Assembly: GCF_000377745.1 (NCBI RefSeq)
Contig: NZ_KB898706.1
Location: 829,955-893,954, forward strand
Direction of reading: 5' to 3'
Length of the DNA: 64,000 nucleotides
From: Gilvimarinus chinensis DSM 19667
GTDB taxonomy: Bacteria; Pseudomonadota; Gammaproteobacteria; Pseudomonadales; Cellvibrionaceae
Position 1 is the first letter of the stretch. Every line of letters starts with the position of its first letter. Of this stretch, positions 1 to 6,327 are shown piece after piece. The translations under genes and the position numbers were made by a program. The notes under the pieces were generated by a model. That model ran no database searches. It was not told where the DNA came from and was given only the letters and a program-made list of their open reading frames with translations.

Positions 1-68
1 CCGCCTTCTTCGCCATCCAGCCAGAGTTGGTGCTTTGCGATTACTTCTTTCAGTTCGTCGTGTCCCAT
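1..68 (-). CDS. Pentapeptide-repeat protein, N-terminus only (partial)
   Basis: Only the first 22 codons are inside the window; the gene continues leftwards. It starts MGHDELKEVIAKHQLWL and then reads DGEEGG, the usual opening of phage and bacterial pentapeptide-repeat proteins (a KHxxWLxGEEGG entry just before the repeats). The ATG at 68-66 has a GGAG ribosome site about 9 nt upstream. It is the first gene of a leftward transcript from the pL-like promoter at 102-129, so it should be under prophage repressor control. Function is unknown; pentapeptide proteins form right-handed quadrilateral helices and often bind or mimic other macromolecules. The repeats themselves are not visible here. Confidence 0.6.
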   Translation of the reverse strand, partial: MGHDELKEVIAKHQLWLDGEEG

Positions 69-101
69 TGTCCCGCTCCGTTTGCGTTGCTGATGGATAG
101 C

Positions 102-129
102 ATAATAGCAAAAGGCTATTTCCTGTCAA
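102..129 (-). promoter_or_regulatory. Leftward early promoter (pL-like)
   Basis: On the minus strand a perfect -35 TTGACA (129-124) is followed after 16 bp by TATTAT (107-102). It is positioned to transcribe the pentapeptide-repeat gene and whatever early left operon lies beyond the window. Two repressor operators overlap the -35 and the spacer/-10, as in lambda pL/OL. Confidence 0.65.
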
Positions 130-167
130 TAGCAAAATGCTAGATTTTTAGGGTAGCAATATTTAGA
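105..167. promoter_or_regulatory. OL: three repressor operators at 24-bp spacing
   Basis: Two inverted repeats of the form ATAGC-N5-GCTAT occur at 105-119 (ATAGCAAAAGGCTAT) and 129-143 (ATAGCAAAATGCTAG). A third, degenerate copy (GTAGC half-site) sits exactly 24 bp further on at 153-167. The same palindrome recurs three times between the repressor and the Cro-like gene, also 24-25 bp apart. This is what a lambda-type bipartite operator looks like, so these are inferred CI-binding sites. Confidence 0.75.
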
Positions 168-194
168 GGTGCATCGCGTTTTGAGTGGGGAGTT

Positions 195-542
195 ATGAGA
201 AAAGCATTTGCAGTGGTTTTATTGTTGGCTTCAGAGGGAGTGGCGTCTAAGTCAGAGGCTGATTACCAGCAGGAATGGTGCAAGGGTGAAACCGAGGTGG
301 TTATGCCGGATAGGAGCCGTGCAGACTGCGTTACAGATCGGTACGCAATAGAGGTGGAGTTTGCCAATAAGTGGAAAGACGGGATAGGGCAGGCGCTTAA
401 CTACGCTTTTCAGACGAATAAGAAGGCTGGCATCGCCCTGATACTGCGGGACAAGGGCGATTACCGGTACTGGATACAGTTAAACAGTGTGATTGACTAT
501 TATGATCTGCCAATCACGCCTTGGAAAATAGAGGGTTATTAG
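195..542 (+). CDS. Exported phage protein with nuclease-like motif
   Basis: 115 residues. A short hydrophobic N-terminus (about residues 4-18) looks like a signal peptide. The body matches in style a family of small phage/bacterial hypothetical proteins with the core DCVTDRYAIEVEFANKW then GQALNYA; the D...ExE...K and downstream Gln/Tyr pattern resembles a PD-(D/E)XK nuclease core, but catalysis is only inferred. GTGGGGAG precedes the ATG. Its 3' end overlaps the convergent lipoprotein gene by 4 nt. It sits between OL and the repressor gene, the position of accessory lysogeny genes in lambdoid phages. Confidence 0.6.
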   Translation: MRKAFAVVLLLASEGVASKSEADYQQEWCKGETEVVMPDRSRADCVTDRYAIEVEFANKWKDGIGQALNYAFQTNKKAGIALILRDKGDYRYWIQLNSVIDYYDLPITPWKIEGY

Positions 543-874
543 GGGCACTTGTAAGCATGGCCAACCATGGCCATTTTGCCGCCGCCAAGTGCCGATTCGT
601 TGCGTTCTACCTGCTGAATCTGGACGTAATTGGCGCCCGCGTCATAAGCCTGGTTGCGCAGGTCGTTGCGCGAGCCCTCGGTAAGCGCTTTGGTGCTGGT
701 AATGTCGTCCGTCCACCAGTTGCCCTGGCCACCGTACAGCTCTTTTACGAATTCGCATTCATCCGCAGGCTTATCCTCGGTAATCCATACCGACTGCGCC
801 TCAGGCTTAAGCGGTTTGGCTGAACAACCAGCTAAAAAAATGGCGGTCAATCCAAGAGCAAGATGTATTTTCAT
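539..874 (-). CDS. Prophage lipoprotein, DUF4156-like, in the rex position
   Basis: 111 residues with a lipoprotein signal ending in the lipobox LAGC (Cys17), so it should be acylated and membrane-anchored. The remaining sequence (Cys near residues 40 and 110, QAYDAGANYVQIQ) fits the DUF4156/RcsF-like family of small envelope lipoproteins. The start has a good AGGAGAG site. It begins only 9 nt after the repressor stop codon, so it is very likely cotranscribed with the repressor from the maintenance promoter and expressed in the lysogen. In lambda this position holds rexAB. A role in lysogenic conversion or superinfection exclusion is plausible but inferred from position only. Confidence 0.7.
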   Translation of the reverse strand: MKIHLALGLTAIFLAGCSAKPLKPEAQSVWITEDKPADECEFVKELYGGQGNWWTDDITSTKALTEGSRNDLRNQAYDAGANYVQIQQVERNESALGGGKMAMVGHAYKCP

Positions 875-883
875 TGGTCTCTC

Positions 884-1564
884 CTAGAGTTTGCGGGCGT
901 TCCATGCCAAAAGCACTCGCCCTAGTACTTGAAAGTTATCTGCCTCACTGTTTGTAATCTCGTAAGGAGGATATTTGACGTTGTCGGAAAGCATTAAAAA
1001 GCTTCCGCCGGGGCGCCGCTGTATTCTTTTAATGTAAAGCTCGTCACCCAGGCATAGCACATAGACGGCATCAACTTTGATTTCTGTTACGCCTCGGTCA
1101 ACCAGCAACAGGTCGCCATCGTTGAATGTTCCCTCCATGGAGTCGCCATACCCTGTAATCATGGCGAGATTTGCGGGGCTACTGATTGCTAAGTTCCTTC
1201 TTAGGTACTCCATGTTCACCGTAATCCTTTCTACTACATCAATGTGGCCTGCTGGTGCGGCCGCCCCAAAGCCCATAGACCCTGCAACATCCAGCCTGGG
1301 TATGCTTATAGAGTCCATCTTGCCTGCGCTGTACTCACCGGACGGCTCCGCCACCGATAAGGGGGATTTGTCCCAATCGCCGACACTCAAACCAAGAGCG
1401 GCCTCCATCTTTCGGGCGAACCGGTCACCAATATTGCGAGTGCCATTTTTTAACTGACTAACATGCTTTGAATTGGCGCCAGTGCGGTCTGCCAGCGCCT
1501 CTATTGAGCCGAATTGGCTTATAGATCGCAGCAAGTGTTGTCGTCTGATTTCTTTAATGTCCAT
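884..1564 (-). CDS. CI-type prophage repressor (HTH plus S24 peptidase)
   Basis: 226 residues from the ATG at 1564. An XRE-type HTH covers about residues 5-60 (IEALADRTGANSKHVSQLKNG). The C-terminal half is a LexA/CI S24 autopeptidase: catalytic Ser142 in GDSM and Lys179 in YIKRIQ. Candidate self-cleavage Ala-Gly pairs are at 80-81 and 94-95. It should hold the lysogenic state by binding the ATAGC-N5-GCTAT operators, and be inactivated by RecA-stimulated cleavage after DNA damage. The GGAG ribosome site directly abuts the ATG, so a TTG start at 1606 is possible; the chosen start gives the normal N-terminus for this family. It is divergent from the Cro-like gene and followed closely by the lipoprotein gene. 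Confidence 0.9.
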   Translation of the reverse strand: MDIKEIRRQHLLRSISQFGSIEALADRTGANSKHVSQLKNGTRNIGDRFARKMEAALGLSVGDWDKSPLSVAEPSGEYSAGKMDSISIPRLDVAGSMGFGAAAPAGHIDVVERITVNMEYLRRNLAISSPANLAMITGYGDSMEGTFNDGDLLLVDRGVTEIKVDAVYVLCLGDELYIKRIQRRPGGSFLMLSDNVKYPPYEITNSEADNFQVLGRVLLAWNARKL

Positions 1565-1575
1565 CTCCTTATTAA

Positions 1576-1639
1576 ATAGCAAATTGCTACCCCAACAAAC
1601 AAGCAAACAGCTATTGACCTACGGATAGCTAAACGCTAT
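1576..1639. promoter_or_regulatory. OR: three repressor operators
   Basis: Copies of ATAGC-N5-GCTAT lie at 1576-1590 (ATAGCAAATTGCTAC), 1600-1614 (CAAGCAAACAGCTAT) and 1625-1639 (ATAGCTAAACGCTAT, perfect), spaced 24 and 25 bp. A further GCTAT half-site is at 1657-1661. The middle site touches the pR -35 and the third covers its spacer and -10. Together with the OL cluster near position 105 this makes a two-operator genetic switch. Confidence 0.8.
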
Positions 1640-1642
1640 CCT
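1614..1642 (+). promoter_or_regulatory. Rightward early promoter (pR-like)
   Basis: TTGACC (1614-1619), 17-bp spacer, TATCCT (1637-1642), overlapping two operators. It would start transcription about 25 nt upstream of the Cro-like ATG at 1674. Confidence 0.65.
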
Positions 1643-1673
1643 TTTGCTATCTAAGCGCTATTCGGAAATAGAC

Positions 1674-1880
1674 ATGACAGCAAAAGAGTTTATCGACCGG
1701 TTTGGTTGTGATGAGGCAAGGGCGGTAGCCCAAAAAGCAAACACCAACTACGCCTATTTCTCACAAATTGCTTATGGCCATCGCAGACCCTCTGTTGATT
1801 TGGCGAAGCGTTTGGTTGACGCCTCAGAAAACCGGCTCGGATTCACTGACCTGCTTTTAGTCGAAAAAGCTACCGCCTAA
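1674..1880 (+). CDS. Cro/YdaS-like small HTH regulator
   Basis: 68 residues from ATG 1674 (GGAA ribosome site 7 nt upstream). The sequence AVAQKANTNYAYFSQIAYGHRRPS has the spacing of a helix-turn-helix. It is the first gene of the rightward operon, divergent from the repressor and followed by a YdaT-like gene, as in RacR-YdaS-YdaT of E. coli Rac prophage and like cro in lambda. It most likely competes with the repressor at OR. An upstream in-frame TTG at 1644 lies inside the promoter region and is not likely to be used. Confidence 0.75.
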   Translation: MTAKEFIDRFGCDEARAVAQKANTNYAYFSQIAYGHRRPSVDLAKRLVDASENRLGFTDLLLVEKATA

Positions 1881-1990
1881 CTCCACTGCCACCCCAGCCA
1901 ACGCCGGGAGTGGCATTTTTTATCAGTGATTTTCGGGAATCAGGATTCCCACAATACAACGACAGATTAAATCAAAGCCTGGGAGGCGTC

Positions 1991-2566
1991 ATGAAACGCA
2001 AGATTCAAGTGAAGGACATTATCCGAAAGCACGTGCGCGAGTGGATTAACACCCACCGCATTAGCCGCGAAACCGTGGCAATGGAACTGGTGGAAGCGAT
2101 TAAACGCATGGGTGTGACCGAGCTGTTAGCGGAGGCAGACATTAGCTTTCGCGATACCGGTGACACTTACGCCATAGGCCGCACCAACGCGCAGAAGTTA
2201 TTCCGCTGGCTGGGTATTGCCGAGGACGGTGCTCACGAAGATTCAGCGCGGATTATTGAATTGTTGCCGGTAATTCTGAATGCAATGCCCGGCGACATTC
2301 GCGCTGCCTGCGGTAACGAAATTTTATCTGGCACTGGGCTGGCTGTGGCGAGCGTAGAGCAGGGCGCGGGCGACTGCCTTGATATGACCCTGGGCCAGAT
2401 GATCAAAGAGTGCAGCGAAGCCCAGGCGGCGTTCCTACTGCTCAAATCAAACCCCGAGGGTAAAGGCGCTGCCGTTCGCGAATTAAGTGAAGCCGTGGCG
2501 GCTATGCAAAACGCTATCGCAGTAGTTGAGCGTTTGGGAAAGCAAAAACTGAAAGCAGTGGAGTAA
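1991..2566 (+). CDS. YdaT/CII-position phage regulator
   Basis: 191 residues from the ATG at 1991, chosen for its GGGAGG ribosome site. The central segment KLFRWLG followed by RIIELLPVILNAMPGDIRAA resembles the YdaT toxin-domain family of Rac-like prophages (WLKG...KLIPAILAILPREL in E. coli). The C-terminal third is alanine-rich and probably helical. Second gene in the pR operon, where lambda has cII. YdaT of Rac is toxic and acts as a transcription regulator; whether this one does is not known. Confidence 0.6.
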   Translation: MKRKIQVKDIIRKHVREWINTHRISRETVAMELVEAIKRMGVTELLAEADISFRDTGDTYAIGRTNAQKLFRWLGIAEDGAHEDSARIIELLPVILNAMPGDIRAACGNEILSGTGLAVASVEQGAGDCLDMTLGQMIKECSEAQAAFLLLKSNPEGKGAAVRELSEAVAAMQNAIAVVERLGKQKLKAVE

Positions 2567-2571
2567 CGACC

Positions 2572-2780
2572 ATGAGCATTGCAGACCGCGTTTTATCGTC
2601 AATGACATTCGACCGCGAATACTCACCAGAAGATATAGCGGCTCAGTGTCACATCAAGCAGGAAGATGCCGGCCGCTATTTGCACATGCTGGCGAAGGGG
2701 GGGTAGTCGAGTGCACCCATCCAGACCGGTACAGAAAAAACCGTAAATACAAGACTCGTCAGCGCGGGTTATTTCACTAG
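2572..2780 (+). CDS. Small winged-helix phage protein with -1 frameshift at a G7 run
   Basis: In frame, ATG 2572 gives only 44 residues, ending at TAG 2704-2706 directly after seven Gs. A -1 shift on the G run continues without interruption for 25 more codons to TAG 2778-2780, reading VVECTHPDRYRKNRKYK and ending in GLFH. The combined product of about 69 residues looks like a winged helix: helix pair, then a basic wing. The shifted frame ends 9 nt before the next gene, with that gene's ribosome site following, which is the expected operon spacing. Either programmed slippage on GGGGGGG or loss of one G by mutation or sequencing error would explain it. No function known. Confidence 0.55.
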
Positions 2781-2789
2781 GAGAAGGTC

Positions 2790-3026
2790 ATGAGTTACGA
2801 ATTCAGCGACGTTAAAAAGCAGACCAAGATGCTTACCGAAGACATTAACCAAAACAACCAGGCTGCCCGTGCAGCTCACATTGCGTCCGGCGGAAGCCCT
2901 TACAGCTTTGTGCCGGGAACTATCGATTTGGAGTGTGCGCTTAAAGCTATGCGCCGCCGTGTGGCTCGTTTTTACGGGCTGAATAACAAGTACGACGGCA
3001 ACGGAAATTTGCGCAAAGCCGCATAA
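2790..3026 (+). CDS. Small hypothetical phage protein
   Basis: 78 residues with a strong AGGAGAAGG ribosome site. Contains IDLECALKAMRRRVARFYGLNN, a basic amphipathic stretch, and a polar N-terminal half. Early-region position between regulatory genes and replication genes. Not assigned to a family. Confidence 0.65.
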   Translation: MSYEFSDVKKQTKMLTEDINQNNQAARAAHIASGGSPYSFVPGTIDLECALKAMRRRVARFYGLNNKYDGNGNLRKAA

Positions 3027-3031
3027 AGAAA

Positions 3032-3065
3032 AAGCCCCGTTAAGTGGCTGCAACCACCGGGGCTT
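3032..3065 (+). terminator. Hairpin after the early regulatory genes
   Basis: AAGCCCCG at 3032-3039 pairs with CGGGGCTT at 3058-3065, with an inner GTGG/CCAC stem. There is no U-run on the plus strand, but the minus strand has a run of five Us. It may act as a lambda tR-like terminator or attenuator between the regulatory genes and the replication genes. Confidence 0.5.
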
Positions 3066-3094
3066 AATCAAACAACAAAGTGAGTGAGGTAATT

Positions 3095-3757
3095 ATGAAC
3101 ACAAAACCGATTTTATTCAACGCTGAAATGGTGCGCGCCATTTTGGATGGGCGTAAGACTCAGACGCGGCGCGAAGTTAAGCCTGCCTACGATAAAGGCT
3201 TTGACGTTGACTTAGCGCCTTGCGAGATAGCGGGCGAGGTAAATCAATCCGGCCGGGCTTTAGATTTATGTCCGCTTGGTGGCGTTGGAGCACTGCTTTG
3301 GGTGCGCGAGACTTTCAGCGGTGAGTATTGGCTATCTGACGTAAAGCCGTCTGAAAGGCTTTTAGTGCCGCACCCTGGTCGACTTGCATCACTCACACCT
3401 GAAACATGGTACTGGGCTGACGGCAGCCCTGAACATGGCGATTGGGAAATCCCGCGCCCATCAATCCACATGCCCCGCTGGGCTTCACGCCTAACGCTTG
3501 AAATCACCAGCGTTCGCGTAGAGCGCTTGCAGGATATTAGCGAGAGCGATGCTAAAGCGGAAGGGGCTTGCTCGGCTCCGTGTACCGGCTATCCATTCCC
3601 ATGTGCGCAGCTTCCAAAATCGTACCGTGCTGGATTTAAAGGCCTCTGGGATTCTCTATACAAAAACTGGGACGCCAACCCCTGGGTATGGGTAATCGAA
3701 TTCAAAGTACACCACTGCAACATTGATGCGTTTATAGCGCAGCGTGAGGCGGCGTAA
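3095..3757 (+). CDS. ASCH-like phage hypothetical protein
   Basis: 220 residues from ATG 3095, with GAGG 7 nt upstream. The opening PILFNAEMVRAILDGRKTQTRR and the later LWVRETF are typical of phage-encoded ASCH/PUA-like proteins common in lambdoid early regions. The ASCH fold is associated with RNA or modified-base binding; the role in phage growth is not established. Precedes the replication pair by 2 nt. Confidence 0.7.
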   Translation: MNTKPILFNAEMVRAILDGRKTQTRREVKPAYDKGFDVDLAPCEIAGEVNQSGRALDLCPLGGVGALLWVRETFSGEYWLSDVKPSERLLVPHPGRLASLTPETWYWADGSPEHGDWEIPRPSIHMPRWASRLTLEITSVRVERLQDISESDAKAEGACSAPCTGYPFPCAQLPKSYRAGFKGLWDSLYKNWDANPWVWVIEFKVHHCNIDAFIAQREAA

Positions 3758-3759
3758 TC

Positions 3760-4725
3760 ATGGCCAATCAGTGGCTAAGGCTTTGGCATGACATGCCTAA
3801 CGACCCTAAGTGGCGAACCATTGCGCGCCGCTCTGGTGAGCCTGTCTCGCTTGTGCTTGCTGTTTATCTGCACCTACTTGTTGATGCGTCACAGAATGTC
3901 ACGCGCGGTCACGTCGATGTCACGGCGGAGGATTTGGCAAGTGCTCTTGATGCAGACGAAAGTCAAATAGAGGCTGTTCTTGATGCAATGGATGGCCGTG
4001 TTGTTGAAAGTGGAAAGCTTACCGGCTGGGACAAGAGGCAGGTTAAGCGCGAAGACTCTGGAAGCCCTGAAGGCGGCGCCATGTCTGCTGCGGAGAGGAA
4101 GCGGGCTCAGCGTGAAAGAGAACGAATTGCCAAGCTAGAGCAGGAGTCACAGCAACGTCACGCAGAGTCACGCAAAGTCACGACAGATAAAGAAGAAGAT
4201 AAAGACAAAGATAAGAGAAATAAAAAACCTAAGTCCGGTTCTGGCGAACCGAACGCACCGAAGGCAAAAAAATATTCTGATTGGGATTTCGAAACAGCCG
4301 AGTATTTTTATCAAACCATTCTCACTGTTCAGCCCGATCTTAAAAAACCAAACCTTGAGAGCTGGGCAGATTCTGTTCGCCTGATGCGAGAGCGTGACAA
4401 CCGATCACCCGATGACATTCGCGCAGTGTGGAGCTTCGCAAGAGCCGATAGCTTTTGGCAGCAAAACATCCTGTCCGCCGGAAAGCTCCGCGAGAAATAC
4501 GACCAGCTCAAAGCCAAGATGAGGGCACCAAATCATGCAGCACATAAACAACCTAACCAGCCAGGCCTTGACCCAAACGACACCAGCTGGATCAACGAAC
4601 TCTACGAAAACGGGACATTCGGATCGGGAGTGGACGGCCCGAGCAGTGAACCATGTGATCAACCAATTGAAGGCGATTTTTCCCGCCTGGACAGCAGCCC
4701 TCAAAACACCGGAGCTGGAGGCTGA
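3760..4725 (+). CDS. Replication initiation protein (lambda O-like replisome organizer)
   Basis: 321 residues. The N-terminus (WLRLWHDMPNDPKWRTIARRSG, then a helical domain to about residue 95) is a winged-helix DNA-binding module of phage replication proteins. A charged KED linker (about 115-170) is followed by a helical C-terminal domain beginning SDWDFETAEYFY. It should bind the phage origin and recruit the P-like helicase loader encoded next. Unusually, its last 191 nt overlap the following gene in another frame. The origin may lie inside this gene as in lambda, but no clear iteron array was recognised. Confidence 0.7.
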   Translation: MANQWLRLWHDMPNDPKWRTIARRSGEPVSLVLAVYLHLLVDASQNVTRGHVDVTAEDLASALDADESQIEAVLDAMDGRVVESGKLTGWDKRQVKREDSGSPEGGAMSAAERKRAQRERERIAKLEQESQQRHAESRKVTTDKEEDKDKDKRNKKPKSGSGEPNAPKAKKYSDWDFETAEYFYQTILTVQPDLKKPNLESWADSVRLMRERDNRSPDDIRAVWSFARADSFWQQNILSAGKLREKYDQLKAKMRAPNHAAHKQPNQPGLDPNDTSWINELYENGTFGSGVDGPSSEPCDQPIEGDFSRLDSSPQNTGAGG

Positions 4726-5281
4726 GGCGCGTCGCCAATGGCTGCAAGGCTTGCTGGAAAACCGCATTGATAGCGAAGAGAAGATTCGCGCCGGTCTTGC
4801 TCGCTGCCGCTCTCACAACTCGCCATTCCTGCCAAGCATTGGTCAGTTTGTCGAGTGGTGCAACGAGGTTTCGGAAAACGCAGCGGGACTGCCGAGCGAG
4901 TCGGCTGCCTACAGAGCGTTCTCCAGCGTTATTAGCGCCCCGTCATACGCCAAGGATTGGACGGCTCACCATCCTGCCGTGTTTTGGGTTTACAGCCAAA
5001 TATCCACGTTTGACTGGATGCATATGACAGCCAAGGAAATGCAAAAAGAGTTTTCCGGGCTTTGGGTGGAGGCAAGAAAGATGGCAAGGGATGGGTTTAA
5101 TTTTTCGTCCTGCCTGCCAAAGCCTGAGGATGTTGAGGCACCTGAAACGCCAAAGCCTTGTGACCCTAAGGCAGCAGAAGAAGCGCGCCGCAACATGTTT
5201 GGAATGTTCGGCATGGAACCACCAAGCACGCGCGACACAACTTTGGCAGAAGACTTAACCGACCGCTCTTGGGCGCAGTGA
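4535..5281 (+). CDS. Replication protein P (helicase loader) homologue
   Basis: 248 residues. The block INQLKAIFPAW, then RRQWLQGL and SPFLPSIGQFVEWC aligns well in order and spacing with lambda P (FSQLLATFPA, RRQWVLAF, RPFLPSPGQFVAWC). Lambda P loads the host DnaB helicase at the phage origin. The ATG at 4535 has a TGAGGG site 9-10 nt upstream, and the length before the conserved block matches lambda P, so the 191-nt overlap with the O-like gene appears genuine. An internal GTG near 4654 is the alternative start. Confidence 0.8.
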   Translation: MQHINNLTSQALTQTTPAGSTNSTKTGHSDREWTARAVNHVINQLKAIFPAWTAALKTPELEAEARRQWLQGLLENRIDSEEKIRAGLARCRSHNSPFLPSIGQFVEWCNEVSENAAGLPSESAAYRAFSSVISAPSYAKDWTAHHPAVFWVYSQISTFDWMHMTAKEMQKEFSGLWVEARKMARDGFNFSSCLPKPEDVEAPETPKPCDPKAAEEARRNMFGMFGMEPPSTRDTTLAEDLTDRSWAQ

Positions 5282-5291
5282 GGGTATGACC

Positions 5292-5570
5292 ATGAAATCC
5301 ACCAGCCGACAAGCATACGCGCAAAAAGACCCGAACAAATCCACACGCGACCGCATGGATATTCTTGATTTTGTCGAAGAGAACCCAGGCTGCACCCGCC
5401 AGGAAATATCACGGCACTTCAAGCGAATCCCGATCAATGTTTGCTGCCCCCGGGTAAATGAACTACTGGCAAGCAAGGCTCTGGTCGAGCGTGGCTTAAA
5501 GCGTGACTCGGTAAGCGGCAAGAGCTGTTACCGGCTGTACGTAAACGAGGAAGCGGGGGCGGCGGCGTGA
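5292..5570 (+). CDS. Winged-helix phage protein
   Basis: 92 residues. The sequence DILDFVEENPGCTRQEISRHF followed by RVNELLASKALVERG is a clear winged-helix/MarR-type pattern. ATG 5292 is preferred over ATG 5286 because the AGTGAGGG site would touch the latter. It directly follows the P-like gene and overlaps the next gene by 4 nt. Small HTH proteins in this slot are common in lambdoid phages; target unknown. Confidence 0.7.
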   Translation: MKSTSRQAYAQKDPNKSTRDRMDILDFVEENPGCTRQEISRHFKRIPINVCCPRVNELLASKALVERGLKRDSVSGKSCYRLYVNEEAGAAA

Positions 5571-5782
5571 AAAATAGTGAAATAACTAGCGAGAGAATCG
5601 CGCAGGACATGAACCGGGCAGTTTATGTGGAGCGTTGTTGCCGTTCCCTGGGTATCTCCGTTAGCGAATTCCTGACCGCTGAGAGTGATAGCGATCGCGT
5701 ACCAGATTTCATCCAGAACACTCCAGCAGCCAAGGCCTCAGCACCCTTGGCGGAGTTAGACCGTAGTCAGTCAGCCTCCTAG
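5567..5782 (+). CDS. Small hypothetical phage protein
   Basis: 71 residues from a GTG that overlaps the upstream stop (GTGA). N-terminal half is helical and polar; the C-terminus is Ala/Ser-rich. An internal ATG at 5609 with AGGA nearby is an alternative start. No family recognised. Confidence 0.45.
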   Translation: MKNSEITSERIAQDMNRAVYVERCCRSLGISVSEFLTAESDSDRVPDFIQNTPAAKASAPLAELDRSQSAS

Positions 5783-5847
5783 CTTACTGGGTATCGTAGC
5801 CGGTTGCCCCACGGTGGTCGTACGGGGCTCCAATTCAAGAGGTGGTT

Positions 5848-6192
5848 ATGGGAATGATGCAAGAGCCAAAGCGAAGCAATAAGCAAAATTCAAAGATGTG
5901 GGCAATGCTCACTGACTTGGAGAAACAGCTTGTTTGGTATGGGCGCCGAATGACTAAAGAGGAATGGAAAGACCTCATCTGTCACGAGTGGAAGCCTCAG
6001 CAACTGGTTCCTGCAATTTCCAGCGGGTTTTGTGTGCTTACTGCAAGCACAAGCACTGTCGCGCCAAGAGAGTTCGCTGACATTGTTGAAATAATTTATG
6101 CGTTCGGCACAGAGCAGGGTGTGAATTGGTCGGAGCCTGCATTGGCAGCTTATGAAGAATATTCGCAATTACAGAGGGAGCAGAATCAGTGA
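5848..6192 (+). CDS. ninB: NinB-like recombination protein (lambda Orf)
   Basis: 114 residues from ATG 5848 (AAGAGGTGG ribosome site). The segment SNKQNSKMWAMLTDLEKQL, then EFADIVEIIYAFGTEQGVNW matches lambda NinB/Orf (LDQNRKLWACLGDVSRQV, EFAELLELIQAFGTERGVKW). Orf binds single-stranded DNA and SSB and takes over RecFOR function in phage recombination. Compared with lambda Orf (146 residues) the N-terminal 40 or so residues are missing; shorter homologues starting at the QNxKMW block are plausible. It is followed by an overlapping small membrane gene and then ninG. Confidence 0.8.
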   Translation: MGMMQEPKRSNKQNSKMWAMLTDLEKQLVWYGRRMTKEEWKDLICHEWKPQQLVPAISSGFCVLTASTSTVAPREFADIVEIIYAFGTEQGVNWSEPALAAYEEYSQLQREQNQ

Positions 6193-6326
6193 ATAACGAC
6201 AACGAAACAAACCGCCCCTGGCCACATGGTCACAAAGACACGGCATTAGCATCTGGCCTTTGCTTGGGGCTCTGGCTGATTTGCGCAGCCGTTCTGGTGG
6301 TTATCGATTTCTGGATGTGGAGTTGA
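6189..6326 (+). CDS. 45-residue single-pass membrane protein
   Basis: A GTG at 6189 overlaps the ninB stop (GTGA) and reads 45 codons to TGA 6324-6326, one base before the ninG ATG. The product has a polar 19-residue N-terminus rich in Asn/His and one transmembrane helix (ASGLCLGLWLICAAVLVVI), ending DFWMWS. Tight packing on both sides supports a real gene. No known family recognised. Confidence 0.55.
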   Translation: MNNDNETNRPWPHGHKDTALASGLCLGLWLICAAVLVVIDFWMWS

Positions 6327-6327
6327 T

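Noticed and set aside
5783-5847. GCCCC/GGGGC hairpin upstream of ninB considered as a tRNA or terminator
   Set aside because: No cloverleaf, no U-run; too short to claim.
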